A DNA stretch of 64,000 bases from Alentia gelatinosa (GCA_950022655.1 OX465583.1:67941652-68005651), one strand, 5' to 3'; counted from the first letter of the stretch, positions 1-12,064 are shown. Notes: generated from the letters alone by a model not told the origin. A program made the numbers and translations.

Positions 1-1669
1 ATAAATCATGTAAGATCTGGTTGTGCACTTACACCAGTGTGTAGCCCCTATTGTCGCTCAAGGGGGCCTACTCCACTGCAGCGATTCAATCAGATATTCT
101 CATATGATTCATCCCGACCTAGCAAGTCAACAAATCGGCCATGATCGGCATATATCGCACGTCCTGGTGGAACATCCCTTTACTTCGCCAACCTATATGA
201 CCTCATACAGACTTCAATCCGTGTTCTATCAGACTGACTGTCGACTAAATATACAATTCTTCCAACAATCATTTATAGCATCTTATTACTTTTTCAACAC
301 CAAATCACATTTTCCAATCATGTCATTCACCCATGTTACCAAGGTATTGAAATTATCCCTACACAAAATTAAAAAAAAAAAAAATTCTGAGGTTATTTCA
401 GAAAATTAGAACACTTTTGAATTGAATCCGTGGAGAACGACGACTTTAACCAAAACTGGTTTCTTTTTTAGTCTGATCTAGAACGACACACTGGTTTGTC
501 AAACCATCCAGAACTAAGACCACACCATCAATCTGAAAAGCTAAAAAAGGGAGATTTTCCTGCAGTCAGGAGAAGCAACTGAAGGCACCGCAAAAATCAA
601 ACCGGGTCGATTGAGAACGAGATGTTCGAGTTGAATGCACTGGTGCAGCATCTCAAGTGGACACAGATAGATCTGTGACAACAAGGGGCAAAATTGGCAG
701 CCGCAATATTTCTCAATCTAGTAGACTTTCCGATATAATCAACCATCCTTTTTTTTATCAATGTCTAATCTGGAGGTATTGTAGGCTCATGTAGTGCCTA
801 TTTCCACAGTGCTCCAGGCTGGAAATTGACAAGCACTGCTTTTACCTATGAATTTAATGTTTTGCTTCCCATAACAGTGAGGGGCCCGTTTTATAATCTA
901 GGATCGTACATGAAGACCCTCTTCTGTATGCCATAGAGACACAGGGACGATATTGGTCAACGTTATTCAACACTCATGGACGACCTCAGGGCTTATGGAG
1001 GCTAATGTTGTCTCAGCGAAGACCTGCGTTACCTGTCCTATCATTCATTGGGGGCAGGGAACCAGTCTAAACAGTTTCCGGTCTGGAGCCTCTCCACGAA
1101 GTTGTCTGCTCAGTTTTCTGCCACTAGAGGGGGCGACATATGACAGTATTAGGAAACGTCCTTACTGTGGACAAAACGGTTCCTGTTCGAGGTCAGTCGT
1201 CGATTTCATACTGCCTGACGCGACATGTGGAAGGCAGTATAAAATCGATGACTGACGGACGCCATTTTAATGACTTATGGAGTCACAGTCACAGCAGGCA
1301 CGAATATTATCATTACTATACCCCTAGCACATTGTTATTACTACACCCCTAGCAGTAGGCAGTATTTGATGGACATTCGCACACAGGTATATAACAATAT
1401 AGAAGTTGATGGTAGGGTCTGTAAATTGTAATATACACTGCACGAAAACCACCATTTTACATATATATACGCCATTGCGATATCGTGGCTTGTTTATACT
1501 TGTATACACCTCTTATACGCGTCTACGTTTCGGGCGTCTACAAGTCTAATATGTAGACACGCGCGACTTGGCTGTCTTTCACGCCTGGCGTATTTAAGAT
1601 AAAATATACTCTGCACAACATATATATACGCCAGGCGTATATATGATACACACAAAAAAAAAAATTGCA
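1..1669. other. upstream flank, degraded repeats, no gene seen
   Basis: Open frames here are short and unconvincing. The segment 425-470 matches one arm of the element family with ends near AAGAAACCAACAAG (compare 45243 and 62700). One end of the GGGCCCGTTTAATAATCTAGG family starts near 882. At 1618-1645 there is a palindrome around ATATATACGCC. Diverged versions of 1380-1600 recur in inverted form near 2380-2580. Confidence 0.5.
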
Positions 1670-2110
1670 ACCCACGGCCGCCCAGGCCTGTGGGTGTTGG
1701 TAGAGCATACACCAACACTGACCCGCCACCCGCGACCTCCCAACCCCACCCTCTTCCGTCCCCCCACCACCCCACGCCACCCCCAGCCATCCTCAGTGAG
1801 AAGCCCCCCGCTGCCCGCCGGCCACCGCCCAGCGCCCGCTGCCAGCCGCGTTTGTACAGGTTAACTCAGTGGGAAACCCTCCCCCACCCCCCACCCCCCA
1901 CCGCTGCCCGCCGCTGCCCGCCGCAAGGTGTTATGGTGTCGGATTAGCGGCCGCTCGCCTTGTGTAAGATGATTTCAGTCCTGAGGGCGGGCGGCTGGGC
2001 GGGTGGCTGTGAGGGTGGCGGCCGCATTCACACTACTTCTAACAAGGCGGAGGCGGAGTCGGAGTCAGAGTCGGAGTCGGGAGGAGGACTCTGTCAACCA
2101 GAGACACTGG
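1670..2110. other. GC-rich, CpG-containing patch
   Basis: A C-rich then G-rich stretch in otherwise AT-rich DNA. It holds two copies of the 8-mer GCGGCCGC (1947-1954 and 2018-2025) and a GGAGTC-type hexamer run near 2050-2080. It could be an unmethylated regulatory island or a 5' exon/promoter, but no coding family is recognisable in it. Confidence 0.4.
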
Positions 2111-3734
2111 GGGGAGGCGATTATATAGTAAGGCTGACTGTCCACACATTGAAATGGTGTTTTAAAGTTAAATAAAATATCAGAAAAACGGTAAAAAAAC
2201 AACTTAATGCAGGTTTTTTTATGTGTAATTAATCAATTTATACTCAATCAGGTTTTATAAAGGTTTTATAAAATAAATTGGTAATATAAGATTGCATTTT
2301 TCATATAAAGCAGACTTGGATGGTTAATGGCAAATGAAATATGCTACCAGTAGTGTCCCCAAGTTGCAATAATCGGAACCTTTGGATGTTGGTGTATATA
2401 CAACGGAACCAGGCGTATATGTGACTATATAAGACCGCACCATGGACATGTATACACCACTAGATAAGGCGTCTACGAGACAGATAACAGGTCCAACTTC
2501 TAGATGCAAAATCCTACTGTTAGACACGTTTCGGATACATATGTAGAGTGGTACTTTTCGTGCAGTGATATAAATGTATATGAAAAGAACCTACAGATTC
2601 TCCTAAACACGTTCGAGGGAATATTTTGTGGCATGTTTAGAAACAGGACAGGGTTTAACCATACCAACCTCTAAGTTGGACAGAGTGGGGACAAAGGTGG
2701 CGGTCAATCTATCGCTTTGCTTCCTGCACAAGCTCTGTCCCGATCTGCCTGTTTGGGGCAAAATCTGCCCCACACGCCAGTTTTCATATATCTGACGCCT
2801 ACAATAATCAGAAGTGGCGGCCTTGACACCTTCTTAAAGGACCCTGAGTCAGATCAGAAGCCATAGCAGCTGAGTCCGGGAGACCCTTGACTTCCTGTGT
2901 GATGGCTTGTTGACCTGTCGGGACGGAACGTGACAGAGTGTCTGCATCCATTTCACACTCCCTCTTTATTATCCATCGTATACAAAGTCCCCATTGAAAA
3001 TCTATGGGGACTCAGTAAACCACGACCCATAGCATAAAACCTGTTAGATACCATAACTGTGGTATATATGGATTCAAACCTGTGGTATACGGCCTCAATA
3101 CCATGGTATATGGGAAAAATAGTCCCTTTTTGCCATAGAGCAAAGAAATAGTCCTTATTGTTATACTTTTAATATGGCAATAACTGGGTTTAATTTATTC
3201 GAAAAGATGGAAAATAAATGCAACACACGATGGTTATGTGGACAGGCAGCTCTATAAACCATTCGAGGCTGATGTATTATTACACTCGCTAGCGCTTGTG
3301 TATAACTACGCGTCAACCTCTCGTGGTCGATGGCCGCCTGTCCACAAATCCATCAATGCCATGCAGACTATTATCTCACCCCTGGTACAAGTTTGGCCAT
3401 AGGAATACCGTTAGAAAAAATTTAATCAACTATCTCACCAGTTAAGTAACAATACTACGCCATGGTCGTGGCGGAGTGAATATGAAATGACATCATACGC
3501 TATTAACCAACTGGATTTGCAAAGAATTATTCTGATAGCGCTAGCGCTCGTTCATTACCATGCGTCAACCTATCTTAGCGAACAGACTTAAATATTAATA
3601 AACGATAAACATAGTACAAGGTCCAGAAAAGTGTCGTCGTGTACGAGCCTAGGTTATCAAACAGGCCCCAGGGGACCAGGGATTCAGCCAGGAATACTCC
3701 TACAGATATTCCGTCACACCAGTATTGGCTTGAC
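2111..3734. other. intergenic or intronic DNA with repeat fragments
   Basis: AT-rich, no gene. 2980-3025 resembles a sequence repeated at 32500-32910 (CCCCAT..TGGGGTCTTTGTA type). 3230-3350 holds an inverted element with ends near GATGG..GGACAGGC, resembling 51600-51680. 3375-3425 is a copy of the TATCTCACCCC core. Confidence 0.45.
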
Positions 3735-4945
3735 GATCTACAGTCGTCACGTTTTTAGTTGTTTAGTGTAAACACAGGGTTAGCGCACCACCTGACGACT
3801 ATTGACTAGACAATCTACAGTCGTCACATATTTAGTCGTATAATGTAAATGCTGGATTAGAGCACCACCTGACAACTATTTGCTTGATGATCTACAGTCG
3901 TCACGTTTGAAGTCGTCTAGTGTAAACATTGGGTTAGAGCACCACCTGACGACTATTGACTACAAGATCTATGGTCGCTATGTGTTTAGTCATCTAGTGT
4001 AAACACAGGGTTAGAGTACCATCTGACGACTATTGACTAGACGATCTACAGTCCTCACATATTTAGTCACCTAGTGTAAACGCTGGGTTAGAGCACCACC
4101 TGATAACTATTGGCTAGATGATCTACAGTCATCACATATTTAGTCGTCTAATATATAAACACTGGGTTAAAGCACCATCTGACGACTATTGACTAGACAA
4201 TCTACAGTTGTCACATATTTAGTCGTCTAATATAAACTCAGGGTTAGAGCACCACCTGATGACTATTGACTAGACGATCTACAGTCGTCACATATTTAGT
4301 CGTCTAATGTAAACAGCGGGTTAGAGCACCACCTGATGACTATTGACTAGACAATCTACATTCGTCACTTATTTAGTTGTGTAGTGTAAATGCCAGGTTA
4401 GAGCACCACCTGACGACTATTGACTAGACGATCTACAGTCGTCACATATTTTTGTCATCTAGTGTAAACTGAGGGTTAGAGCACCACCTGACGACTATTG
4501 GCTAGACGATCTACAGCCACCACATATTTATTTGTCTAGTCTAAACGCTGGGATAGAGCACCACCTGACGACTATTGACTAGAAGATCTACTATCGCTAC
4601 GTGTTTAGTCATCTAGTGTAAACACCAGGTTAGAGTACCACCTGACGGTTATTGACGAGATGATCTACAGTCGTCACATATTTAGTCGTGTGATGTAAAC
4701 ACTAGGTTAGAGCACCACCTGATGACTATTGACTAGACGATCTACAGTCGTCAAATATTCAGTCATCTAATGTAAACGTCGGGTTAAAGCACCATCTGAC
4801 GACTATTGACTAGACAATCTACAGCCGTCACCTATTTAATTGTCTAGTGTAAATGCCGGGTTAGAGCACCACCTGACGACTATTGACTAGACGATCTACA
4901 GTCGTCACGTAGTTAGTCGCGTGATGTAAACACCGGGTTTGTCCT
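3735..4945 (+). repeat. ~78-bp minisatellite, about 15 copies
   Basis: Unit about 77-78 bp, containing GACTATTGACTAGACGATC, TACAGTCGTCACATATTTAG and GGGTTAGAGCACCACCTGAC, with roughly 80-95 percent similarity by eye between units. Single diverged copies occur inside inverted-repeat elements at 27060-27440 and 43437-43815. There are no unique spacers, so it is not a CRISPR-like array. Confidence 0.9.
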
Positions 4946-5654
4946 GGACATCAGGGGCTCTGACGCGGGAAAAACGTGCTACAAAAAGTGTCTTCAGTCG
5001 ACATCTCTGTGTATTGTTTTACACGCTAATAACAAGCAGTCCCGCTGATGGCATCTAAAGAGAGGCAAAAAATCTGACATTCGAATCGCATCTCCCGCTA
5101 GGAGGTGTGGATGGGGGCAGCCCCCTAGAGGGCGCCACAAGAAAGTAGATCTGTCAGGCAGTGTGCGGACTTCCCGGCCCTTCATCCCCCTCTGACGGGG
5201 TTTGCGGGACGTAGGTATCATTTCTTATAATCACACAATCTCCTCATGGGACTTCCGGGATGACTCAGCAAGAAAGTCAAGATGGATCTTTTTTGTCATT
5301 TTTCTCATGTGTGTTCCTTCTCAAACCCGTGGTATTTTTTTCCCTTCTTCTTGATTTTATTTACATCATCGGGGACTTGGTTCACTGGCCTTTGTTATTT
5401 ATATCTTGTTTTTATATAAAAAAAAGTTTTCTAAGTATCTGAAATAAATCAAGTGATTACACATTGAGTATTTAATTTAGTCGCTACGCAAATTTACGCC
5501 ACTTTTCGATCTTTCTGATCTCTCCACCTCAGGGAAACTACTGTTGTGCCGGCGGTTGTGTGTCCAGGGGACCTTTTTAACATTTTTTTTATCTATATAC
5601 ACGCACGTATGTACACGTATGTGGTTACTCATGAGAAGCCCCATAAGAAGCCAC
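4946..5654. other. no gene seen
   Basis: Mixed-composition DNA with only short open frames and no recognisable domain. Confidence 0.4.
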
Positions 5655-6038
5655 TAAAGCCCAATACACCGATTTCGGAACATTGATGTACCTTTGTCAG
5701 TGACAAAGGAATGGTAATTTGTCTCAGGCGAGGCATCCTAATGATGTCAGCCCTAGTCGGTAGATGTAGGGCAGCTAGGCAAGGGTCGACCAACGATAAG
5801 CGAAACCACCCGCTTGAGATGTTCTTTTGTCGCCGACGAGTTGTTGTTCGATGTTCCTAAATCGGTCACCAAAAGTTTATCAACATGTTGATAAATCCTG
5901 TCGCCGACAACGGAACGTTGGTAAATGGCCTTTGATTGGGTGGCCGATACCGGCCGAGGGGATATGTAATTTGCCTACGACAAACCACACTCCTATACAA
6001 TTTGTGAACTAATCGTTCAACCATGTGTATTGGGCTTA
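5655..6038. mobile_element. MITE, AAGCCCAATAC family
   Basis: Inverted ends near TAAAGCCCAATAC and GTATTGGGCTTA. Internal GATTTCGGAACATTGATGTA and a palindrome around TTATCAACATGTTGATAA. Family copies at 13226-13978 and 42564-42876, and a fragment at 43141-43276. No coding capacity. Confidence 0.75.
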
Positions 6039-6259
6039 AGCTCCACTTGAAAACTACCTCTAAATACACAGTTATAAAGTAAGAGCAAGCTGTCTAGTAG
6101 GTATGCAACAATAAATTAGTATATCCATTGATTATGAATTTGTTTCTTACATCTCAAGTCGGGCAGCAGCAGCTATCAACCATCTCTACTGCGCAGTATG
6201 GGGAGCAACCAGCAAGAAAGTGAAGATGGATTTTCCTCATGTGTGTTCCTTCTCAAATT

Positions 6260-6335
6260 CTTCTCCCATAGAGCGTAGTGAGAACCTTATACAGAATACC
6301 ACTCAGAGAGTGTGAGATCTTATGAGAGGGGTGCA
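6260..6335. mobile_element. one arm of the AGAGCGTAGTGAGAACC palindromic element
   Basis: Runs from CTTCTCCCATAGAGCGTAGT to GAGAGGGGTGC. Full-length copies at 9195-9510 and 58721-59036. Confidence 0.7.
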
Positions 6336-6621
6336 CATTGGTCCAGTGACCCTAGAGATTAGTGCAGATTAGTGTGGTCAGGCTTAACGGGTGCTGGCTA
6401 ATCAGTAGGAACCGGCGCGCACGGCACCTTGCCCTTTAGACCACGCAAAAAGAAATTTGGTTCTCATCACAAAGCCATGAAAAATATGCGAGGGCGCTTT
6501 TTTTGTATTTTATATTTTGCTGGACCAAAGATAGTTATTGAAATGACAAGTACCATAGTTTGACAATAGGGGGCAGTGCAGAATTATCAGTTATGTATTA
6601 GTTGGCAGTATCATTATGAAC

Positions 6622-7105
6622 TTAACCCTTTAACAGTATCAGTCCGAGCAATGCCATGAGGCACTCCCAGGCAGGGGATGATGAATGCCTTGAGGCATTC
6701 CCATGTAGGGGACGAAAAATTCCTCCAGGCATTTTTGGGGTCCATTCTATGGGACAAAATTCAGAGATGTTCTTAATTTTTTCAAAATAATTCAAAAACC
6801 CTATAGGCATCAGTATTCAGTGTGAGTGTTCTATATGTAACTAAGACAATGCATAATATATGCTCTTTCTGGTACCATTGCCATAATAGCATCGTCCCCT
6901 GGGGGTAAATTTCTATATATTTTTCGTACTTGACATGTGGGCCTCCCACTAGGGGGTCGGGCTGATAGTGTTAAGGGCGAATGATGTTTTGAGGCATCAC
7001 CCAGTCCAGGGCGAATGATGCCTTAGACATCTACCAGTCCAGGGCGAATGATGCCTTGAGGCATCAACCAGCCAAGGGTGAATGATGCCTTGAGGCGTCA
7101 TTTCT
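6622..7105 (+). repeat. TTAACCCTTT inverted-repeat element with hairpin minisatellite
   Basis: 6622-6974 has inverted ends (TTAACCCTTTAACAGTATCAG against CTGATAGTGTTAA). It is followed by about four ~34-bp units, each with the 16-bp palindrome GATGCCTTGAGGCATC or a variant. The whole block recurs in opposite orientation at 10908-11629. Confidence 0.85.
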
Positions 7106-7570
7106 CAAAAATATACAAACTCGTTTTTAACAAAGAAGTAATGGAGCAATATTAATCAAATTTTACAGACATTAAATAGTATCAGAATATCAGAATAATT
7201 AGAATAAACCTAGTAAATCCATATGACGTTATGTCACATTCACTATGCCACAGCCATGGCATAGTAGTGTCACTTAACGTGGGTGATCGTTGAATATTTT
7301 TTCCTAATGTTATTGCTATGGCTAAACTTGTACCAGGGGTGAGATAAGAAGTGAGATATGAATACCACGGTTTTGAGAATACTTAGGTACACACAATACC
7401 ACGTTGAATGCATCCCTGACATCAGGAGCTCTAATTTGATACCAAATAAACCTATCTATTGTGATATTCATCAAGGTTCATCTTATAAAGAAAAAAATCT
7501 TCTAATAATATTTTTGCTGATGCGCGCGGTGATGAGAAACAAGTTTTCTTTTGAGTGGCCTTAGTGAGCC

Positions 7571-7686
7571 CACGTGTTATGTTTGGGCCTCACCCTTCAC
7601 CACGTGACGACTCTCTCCGGGACCCCAGACGCCCGCAGGTCACATGACTGCCCCCCAGGTCACGTGTCGCTCATTACGATCACGTG
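7571..7686. promoter_or_regulatory. cluster of four CACGTG E-boxes
   Basis: CACGTG at 7571, 7601, 7661 and 7681, plus CACATG at 7641. The last one sits in GATCACGTGACC, close to the USF/TFE-type site TCACGTGA. This is a candidate enhancer or promoter module for bHLH-zip factors, from motif density alone. Confidence 0.4.
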
Positions 7687-7689
7687 ACC

Positions 7690-9194
7690 TCGCCTGGTGG
7701 ATGTTGGCTTGGTGTGGTGTGTATAGACTGGCCTAAGTCCCTGTGTCCTAATGTGTGTAGACTGGCCTCAGTCCCTGTGTCCTACCTCCTACCCCTACCG
7801 CCACCGCCTCCCTTACCCCCATCCTATCTTCCACCTCACAGATGACACAGACTTGATTCCTGGGCCAGCTATATGGTATATAGCCTATCACCCATGGGGG
7901 CTGCCATGACGCCCCCCGAGTAGGTGTTCTTCACAAATGGAGGTGAAGATGTAGGTGTTCTTCACTAATGAAGGAGCAAAAGAAGTGAGTGATAATTAGG
8001 AAATGTCACAACTCTTGCCTTGCTCACATATATGTAAATAAAGTGTTCCATGTCAAAAACATCATGTCCTGGGTTTTAGCATTATATCTTCCTGCTCTAG
8101 GATGGGTGTACATAGTCAACGGAACTATGGTAAAACATTGAAAGACAGTTGAATTTGGTAAGAACAAATAGCCAGAATACAGGTTCTGTCCCCCGACCAC
8201 CTAGTGACTGTTTCATGAACTAACGATGGCTCTGTCCCCTATAGGAAGCTTACACGGTGTAATGCATTTCATATTGATTTATTCTAATAATTCACTGAAA
8301 GCTCATAATCAAAGACTTGAGCAAGTCTATGGTGTGTGCAACCTCCAGGCGCGTTTAGCTAATCTCACCCTGGGATTATTGCAGAGGAGTTTATCTTGAG
8401 AGCTGGGAATGTTAGGTCAGGAGTCTTCGCACGTTTGTTTACAGACTTGGGTAGTTTACTGTACACGGACTCTTAGGCAGGTTGTGTCTACCGCTAAAAT
8501 ACCCAAACACTGATGAGCTAGTTTAGCCTCGTTCACTTGGATGTACGTTTACTGTTTACTCTAAATTAGATGTCACATTTGATTAGTATGGAAGGAGGTG
8601 TATGTAAATAAGGCCCGGTTGTTCACTTACTACGATCAATATTGAATACCTTCCGATGCACTCCAATGAAAAGGTGAAAGATCGTAGGGGATGGAAAATC
8701 TCTGTATCGTATACAAACATCTAGATGAAGTACATCGGCGTGCATCGTAATCAGTATGTAGATAAAAATAAACGGTGAACACGGTGGACAAATTCAAATC
8801 TTGAGGTAATATGTTTTACTGTAAAATGCATAATACACAGTAATCGCATGTAATTGCATGGTTATGAATTATCCTTTTTTCAGTATATATAAAAAAACAT
8901 TATATTTTTGGTTGCAGATACTACAAGCTAGGTTCAAAGTCAAACTACAAAATGATTTATTTCAGGCACTAAAACACCATATTTTTTTGTGGAGTTGATC
9001 AATTCCCACGATATTTCCTTCTGATGCGATAATGATTTTGTGTCGGGAGGTGCATCGTTAAGGCCTATCGTGGACATTTTGAAACTACAAGTAGTTTCAA
9101 GTATAGAGGATTTGCAGTCAACCTCAATGATTAACTATAGCGATATAAACGAGGGGACGAGATATATAATACCAGTGTTAGAGATGAAAAATAA
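7690..9194. other. no gene seen
   Basis: A short duplication (TAGACTGGCCTAAGTCCCTG) lies near 7725-7785. From about 8610 to 9080 there is a degraded GGCCCGG..ACTACGAT-type element. No coding sequence is recognised. Confidence 0.4.
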
Positions 9195-9510
9195 GCACCC
9201 CTCTCATAAGATCTCACACTCTCTGAGCAGTTTTCTGTACTCTCACTACGCTCTATAGGAGAATAATTCTTAATGAACTAGGCTTGGAGCCTTGAGAATC
9301 TACTGGCCTGCCTCCCGTGCTAAAGACATACATCAATGCAACCCAAATATTCCTATAATCTCGGTGATGCCACCTAGCGGGAATACTGTGTGACGGTGGA
9401 TTCTCAAGGCTCTAAGCCTAGTTCGTTATGAATTCTTCTCCCATAGAGCGTAGTGAGAACCTTGTACAGAAAACCACTTAGAGAGTGTGAGATCTTGTGA
9501 GAGGGGTGCA
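9195..9510. mobile_element. palindromic MITE, GCACCCCTCTCATAAGATC family
   Basis: About 316 bp. The arms are inverted over more than 100 bp, covering GCACCCCTCTCATAAGATC, then the TCTCACTACGCTCTAT block, then AGCCTTGAGAATC, with a short unique centre. A second full copy is at 58721-59036 and partial copies at 6260, 23680-23742 and 53420-53656. Confidence 0.85.
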
Positions 9511-9857
9511 CCCAATGAGCGATATAATGAAAGTAAGAGTGATAAGATGTTTACTGTTCTAGATACCTTCCACGTTGATTTAGAACCACATTCGTTGACA
9601 TTCCGTTTGCCTGATTCATAGAATAGCAGGCATACAGATTCGTGTAGTTCAAGGTCAATCGATACGTAGCAATATCATCAGTAGCACTACGTTTCACAGT
9701 GATAACTTCCATGCTTCAATACCTCAGTCGTGGCCGTTTGAACGGGTCCGCCGGCGCCCAATTTTACGCGGTTTGCGCTGGACTTCCGGAGGGTGTATAG
9801 GCATTTCTTTGAAGTAGAACTTCAAAGGGAGAAGGTCTTAACTTGACGAAATCGCCT

Positions 9858-10297
9858 ATTTATATAGAACTGCATCGAGAATTGTCTATTTTACGATTCA
9901 AGTGCGGTTCTGGATTTATCTTACCCCTTTCTATGACATTAAATATCATCACAACTTCAGAATAATCAGAATATACTTCACTTAAACACAAGATAATCTC
10001 GTGTCACCCATCTCTGCAATCAACTTTATCTCACCCCTGGTACAAGTTTAGCCATAGGAATAACATTAGAAAAAAATACTCAGTCTAATCTAATTATTGT
10101 GAAGTTTTGATGATATTTAATGTCATAAAAAGGGGTGAGATAAATCCAGAATCGCACTCGAATTGTAAAATACATAAAACTCCACTCATTTGAATGGGCC
10201 ATAATCGTCACTCAGCTTCGCCTCAATGACTATTGCGGCCCATCCAAACTTGTGGAGTATTGTCTATTTATACGATTCTCGATGCAGTTCTATATAA
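9858..10297. mobile_element. composite palindromic element, TATATAGAACTGCATCGAGA arms
   Basis: About 440 bp. Outer arms run from TATATAGAACTGCATCGAGA to TTCTCGATGCAGTTCTATATA. A second inner inverted pair lies inside them (TTTATCTTACCCC at about 9918 and GGGGTGAGATAAAT near 10132). Related copies at 46492-46818 and 58248-58673. Confidence 0.8.
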
Positions 10298-10791
10298 GTA
10301 TTAACCACCAACATAACCATCCAAAACACACCTCATATCTGTCTATACTGCCAATTTATTGCCTGAGTCACAATGAAGTTCACTATCCATGAAATGCCTG
10401 ACATATTGAAATTCTTTCATTTTTAGATCTTCGTGAATGATTTCTATTATTTCAGTAAGAATCATTAACAAATATTGTTAATCGTTTGCCTGAGACTTGT
10501 ATTGGCGCACCTCTTGAATCGTAGCGAGTGTCGGTACCGTGGTCTTCTTTTTATTTCCGCTGAACCCATTCTGACACACTGCGACACACTACGATACACT
10601 CCGACAGAGCCCTCCTGATAGCTCTACCATTAGAAAATTTCTCATCGTTGCCAAATCGTAAAACTTTTCGTAGGGTGTCGGGGACAGTGGGAGTCCGGCA
10701 TTACTATTAAGCCTTTAAGGATGGCTGCCTGTGGCCGAGCTACCCCTTTAAGGACGGGTGCTAGTGGAAGTTTGTCCCGCTAGGGGATGGG

Positions 10792-10839
10792 TACATATTT
10801 TGAGTGTTTAATCACGTGATTAAACACTCAAAATATGTA
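10792..10839. repeat. 48-bp perfect palindrome
   Basis: Perfect inverted repeat with no spacer, centred on the CACGTG at 10813-10818; each arm is 24 bases and reads TTTAATCAC towards the centre. It lies between a GC-rich segment (10730-10790) and the hairpin array at 10965. Confidence 0.9.
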
Positions 10840-10907
10840 TCCTAAATATTTTATTTTTTCTGGATAAAAATACTAATTGTGGTGTTAAACCTATATTCTG
10901 TAAAATT

Positions 10908-11629
10908 TGATTAATTTTGCTCCATTACTTCTCTGTTAAAAACAAGTTTGTATATTTTTGAGAAATGATGCCTCAAGGCATCATTCGCCCTTGGCTGGTT
11001 GATGCCTCAAGGCATCACACACCCTGGACTGGTTGATGCCTCAAGGCATCATTCACCCAGGACTGGTTGATGCCTCAAGGCATCATTCACCCTAGACTGG
11101 ATGATGCCTCAAGGCATCATTTGCCCTGGACTGGTTGATGCCTCAAGGCATCATTCACCCTAGACTGGATGATGCCTCAAGGCATCATTTGCCCTGGACT
11201 GGTTGATGCCTCAAGGCATCATTCGCCCTGAACTGATTGATGCCTCAAAGCATCATTCGCCCTTAACACTTTCAGTCCGACCCCCTAGTGGGAGATCCAC
11301 ATGTCAAGTCTGAAAAATATATAGAAATATATCCCCAGGGGACGATGCTATTATGGCAATGGTACCAGAAAGAGCATATATTATGCATTGTCTTAGTTAC
11401 ATATAGAACACTCACACTGAATACTGATGCCAATAGGGTTTTTGAAATATTTTGAAAAAATTAAGAACATCTCTGAATTTTGTCCCATCGAATACTGTTT
11501 TTAGTAATGGACCCCAAAAATCCTTGGAGGAACTTTCGTCCCCTACATGGGAATGCCTCAAGGCATTCATCGTCCCCTGACTGGGAGTGCCTCAAGGCAT
11601 TGCTCGGACTGATACTGTTAAAGGGTTAA
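10908..11629 (-). repeat. inverted copy of the 6622-7160 block with larger hairpin array
   Basis: 10965-11272 holds about nine ~34-bp units, each with GATGCCTCAAGGCATC. 11273-11629 is the TTAACACTTTCAGTCC..AAAGGGTTAA element. The flank at 10908-10965 matches 7100-7165 in reverse, so this is one repeat unit with a length-variable array. Confidence 0.85.
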
Positions 11630-11954
11630 GTTCAGTATCCTTGCCTTCGTAACTGAGCAGCTCTTTCCATGTCACCTCACTGTCACATGTAATCTCACTG
11701 TCACTGGAGATCTCAGTCAATGTAGCAATTCAATGGAGAATATCTTATATACAGATGTTGAGTAGTTTTGCATTATCCTGTATTGTCATGTCTTGTTTTT
11801 GTATTGTCCTGTAAGTCATTGTGTCTGTGATTTTTATGGTTTACCAAGAGTAAATTATTGTAAATACTGCTTTGCAATTGTATGTAAGAATGCCCTTACG
11901 GGTGAATGTAATGTGCTTTCATGAGTAATTTTTTTTTAAATGTCAATTTTTCAG

Positions 11955-12064
11955 AAATGGCAGGATGAGTTTCTCACATGGGACCCTTACCAGTACGGGG
12001 GCGTGGACACGGTGAGACTTCCACGTAACAAGGTGTGGACTCCCGACATCATTCTCTACAACAA
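11955..12064 (+). CDS. nAChR alpha-like subunit, 110-bp exon (extracellular loop A)
   Basis: Internal exon of a nicotinic-type Cys-loop receptor. It reads KWQDEFLTWDP, then YGGVDTVRLP, then VWTPDIILYN, which is the family's extracellular domain from just after loop D to loop A. The WTPDIILYN motif holds the loop A Tyr (position 93 in Torpedo alpha1 numbering) that lines the acetylcholine site. The acceptor is tttttcag and the donor is gtgagt. The exon is exactly 110 bp, the size of the conserved nAChR exon 4, and ends after two bases of a codon (aa|). That codon is completed as Asn by the first base of the exon at 27579. The preceding exons, with signal peptide and loop D Trp, were not found, so the gene is open at its 5' end in this window. 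Family assignment is very secure; the exact subunit is not. Confidence 0.96.

Noticed and set aside
3735..4945. CRISPR-like array
   Set aside because: Units are contiguous and wholly repetitive with no unique spacers, and the genome is eukaryotic.
10965..11272. CRISPR-like array of hairpin repeats
   Set aside because: The spacers between hairpins are themselves repeated. It is a minisatellite within a dispersed element.
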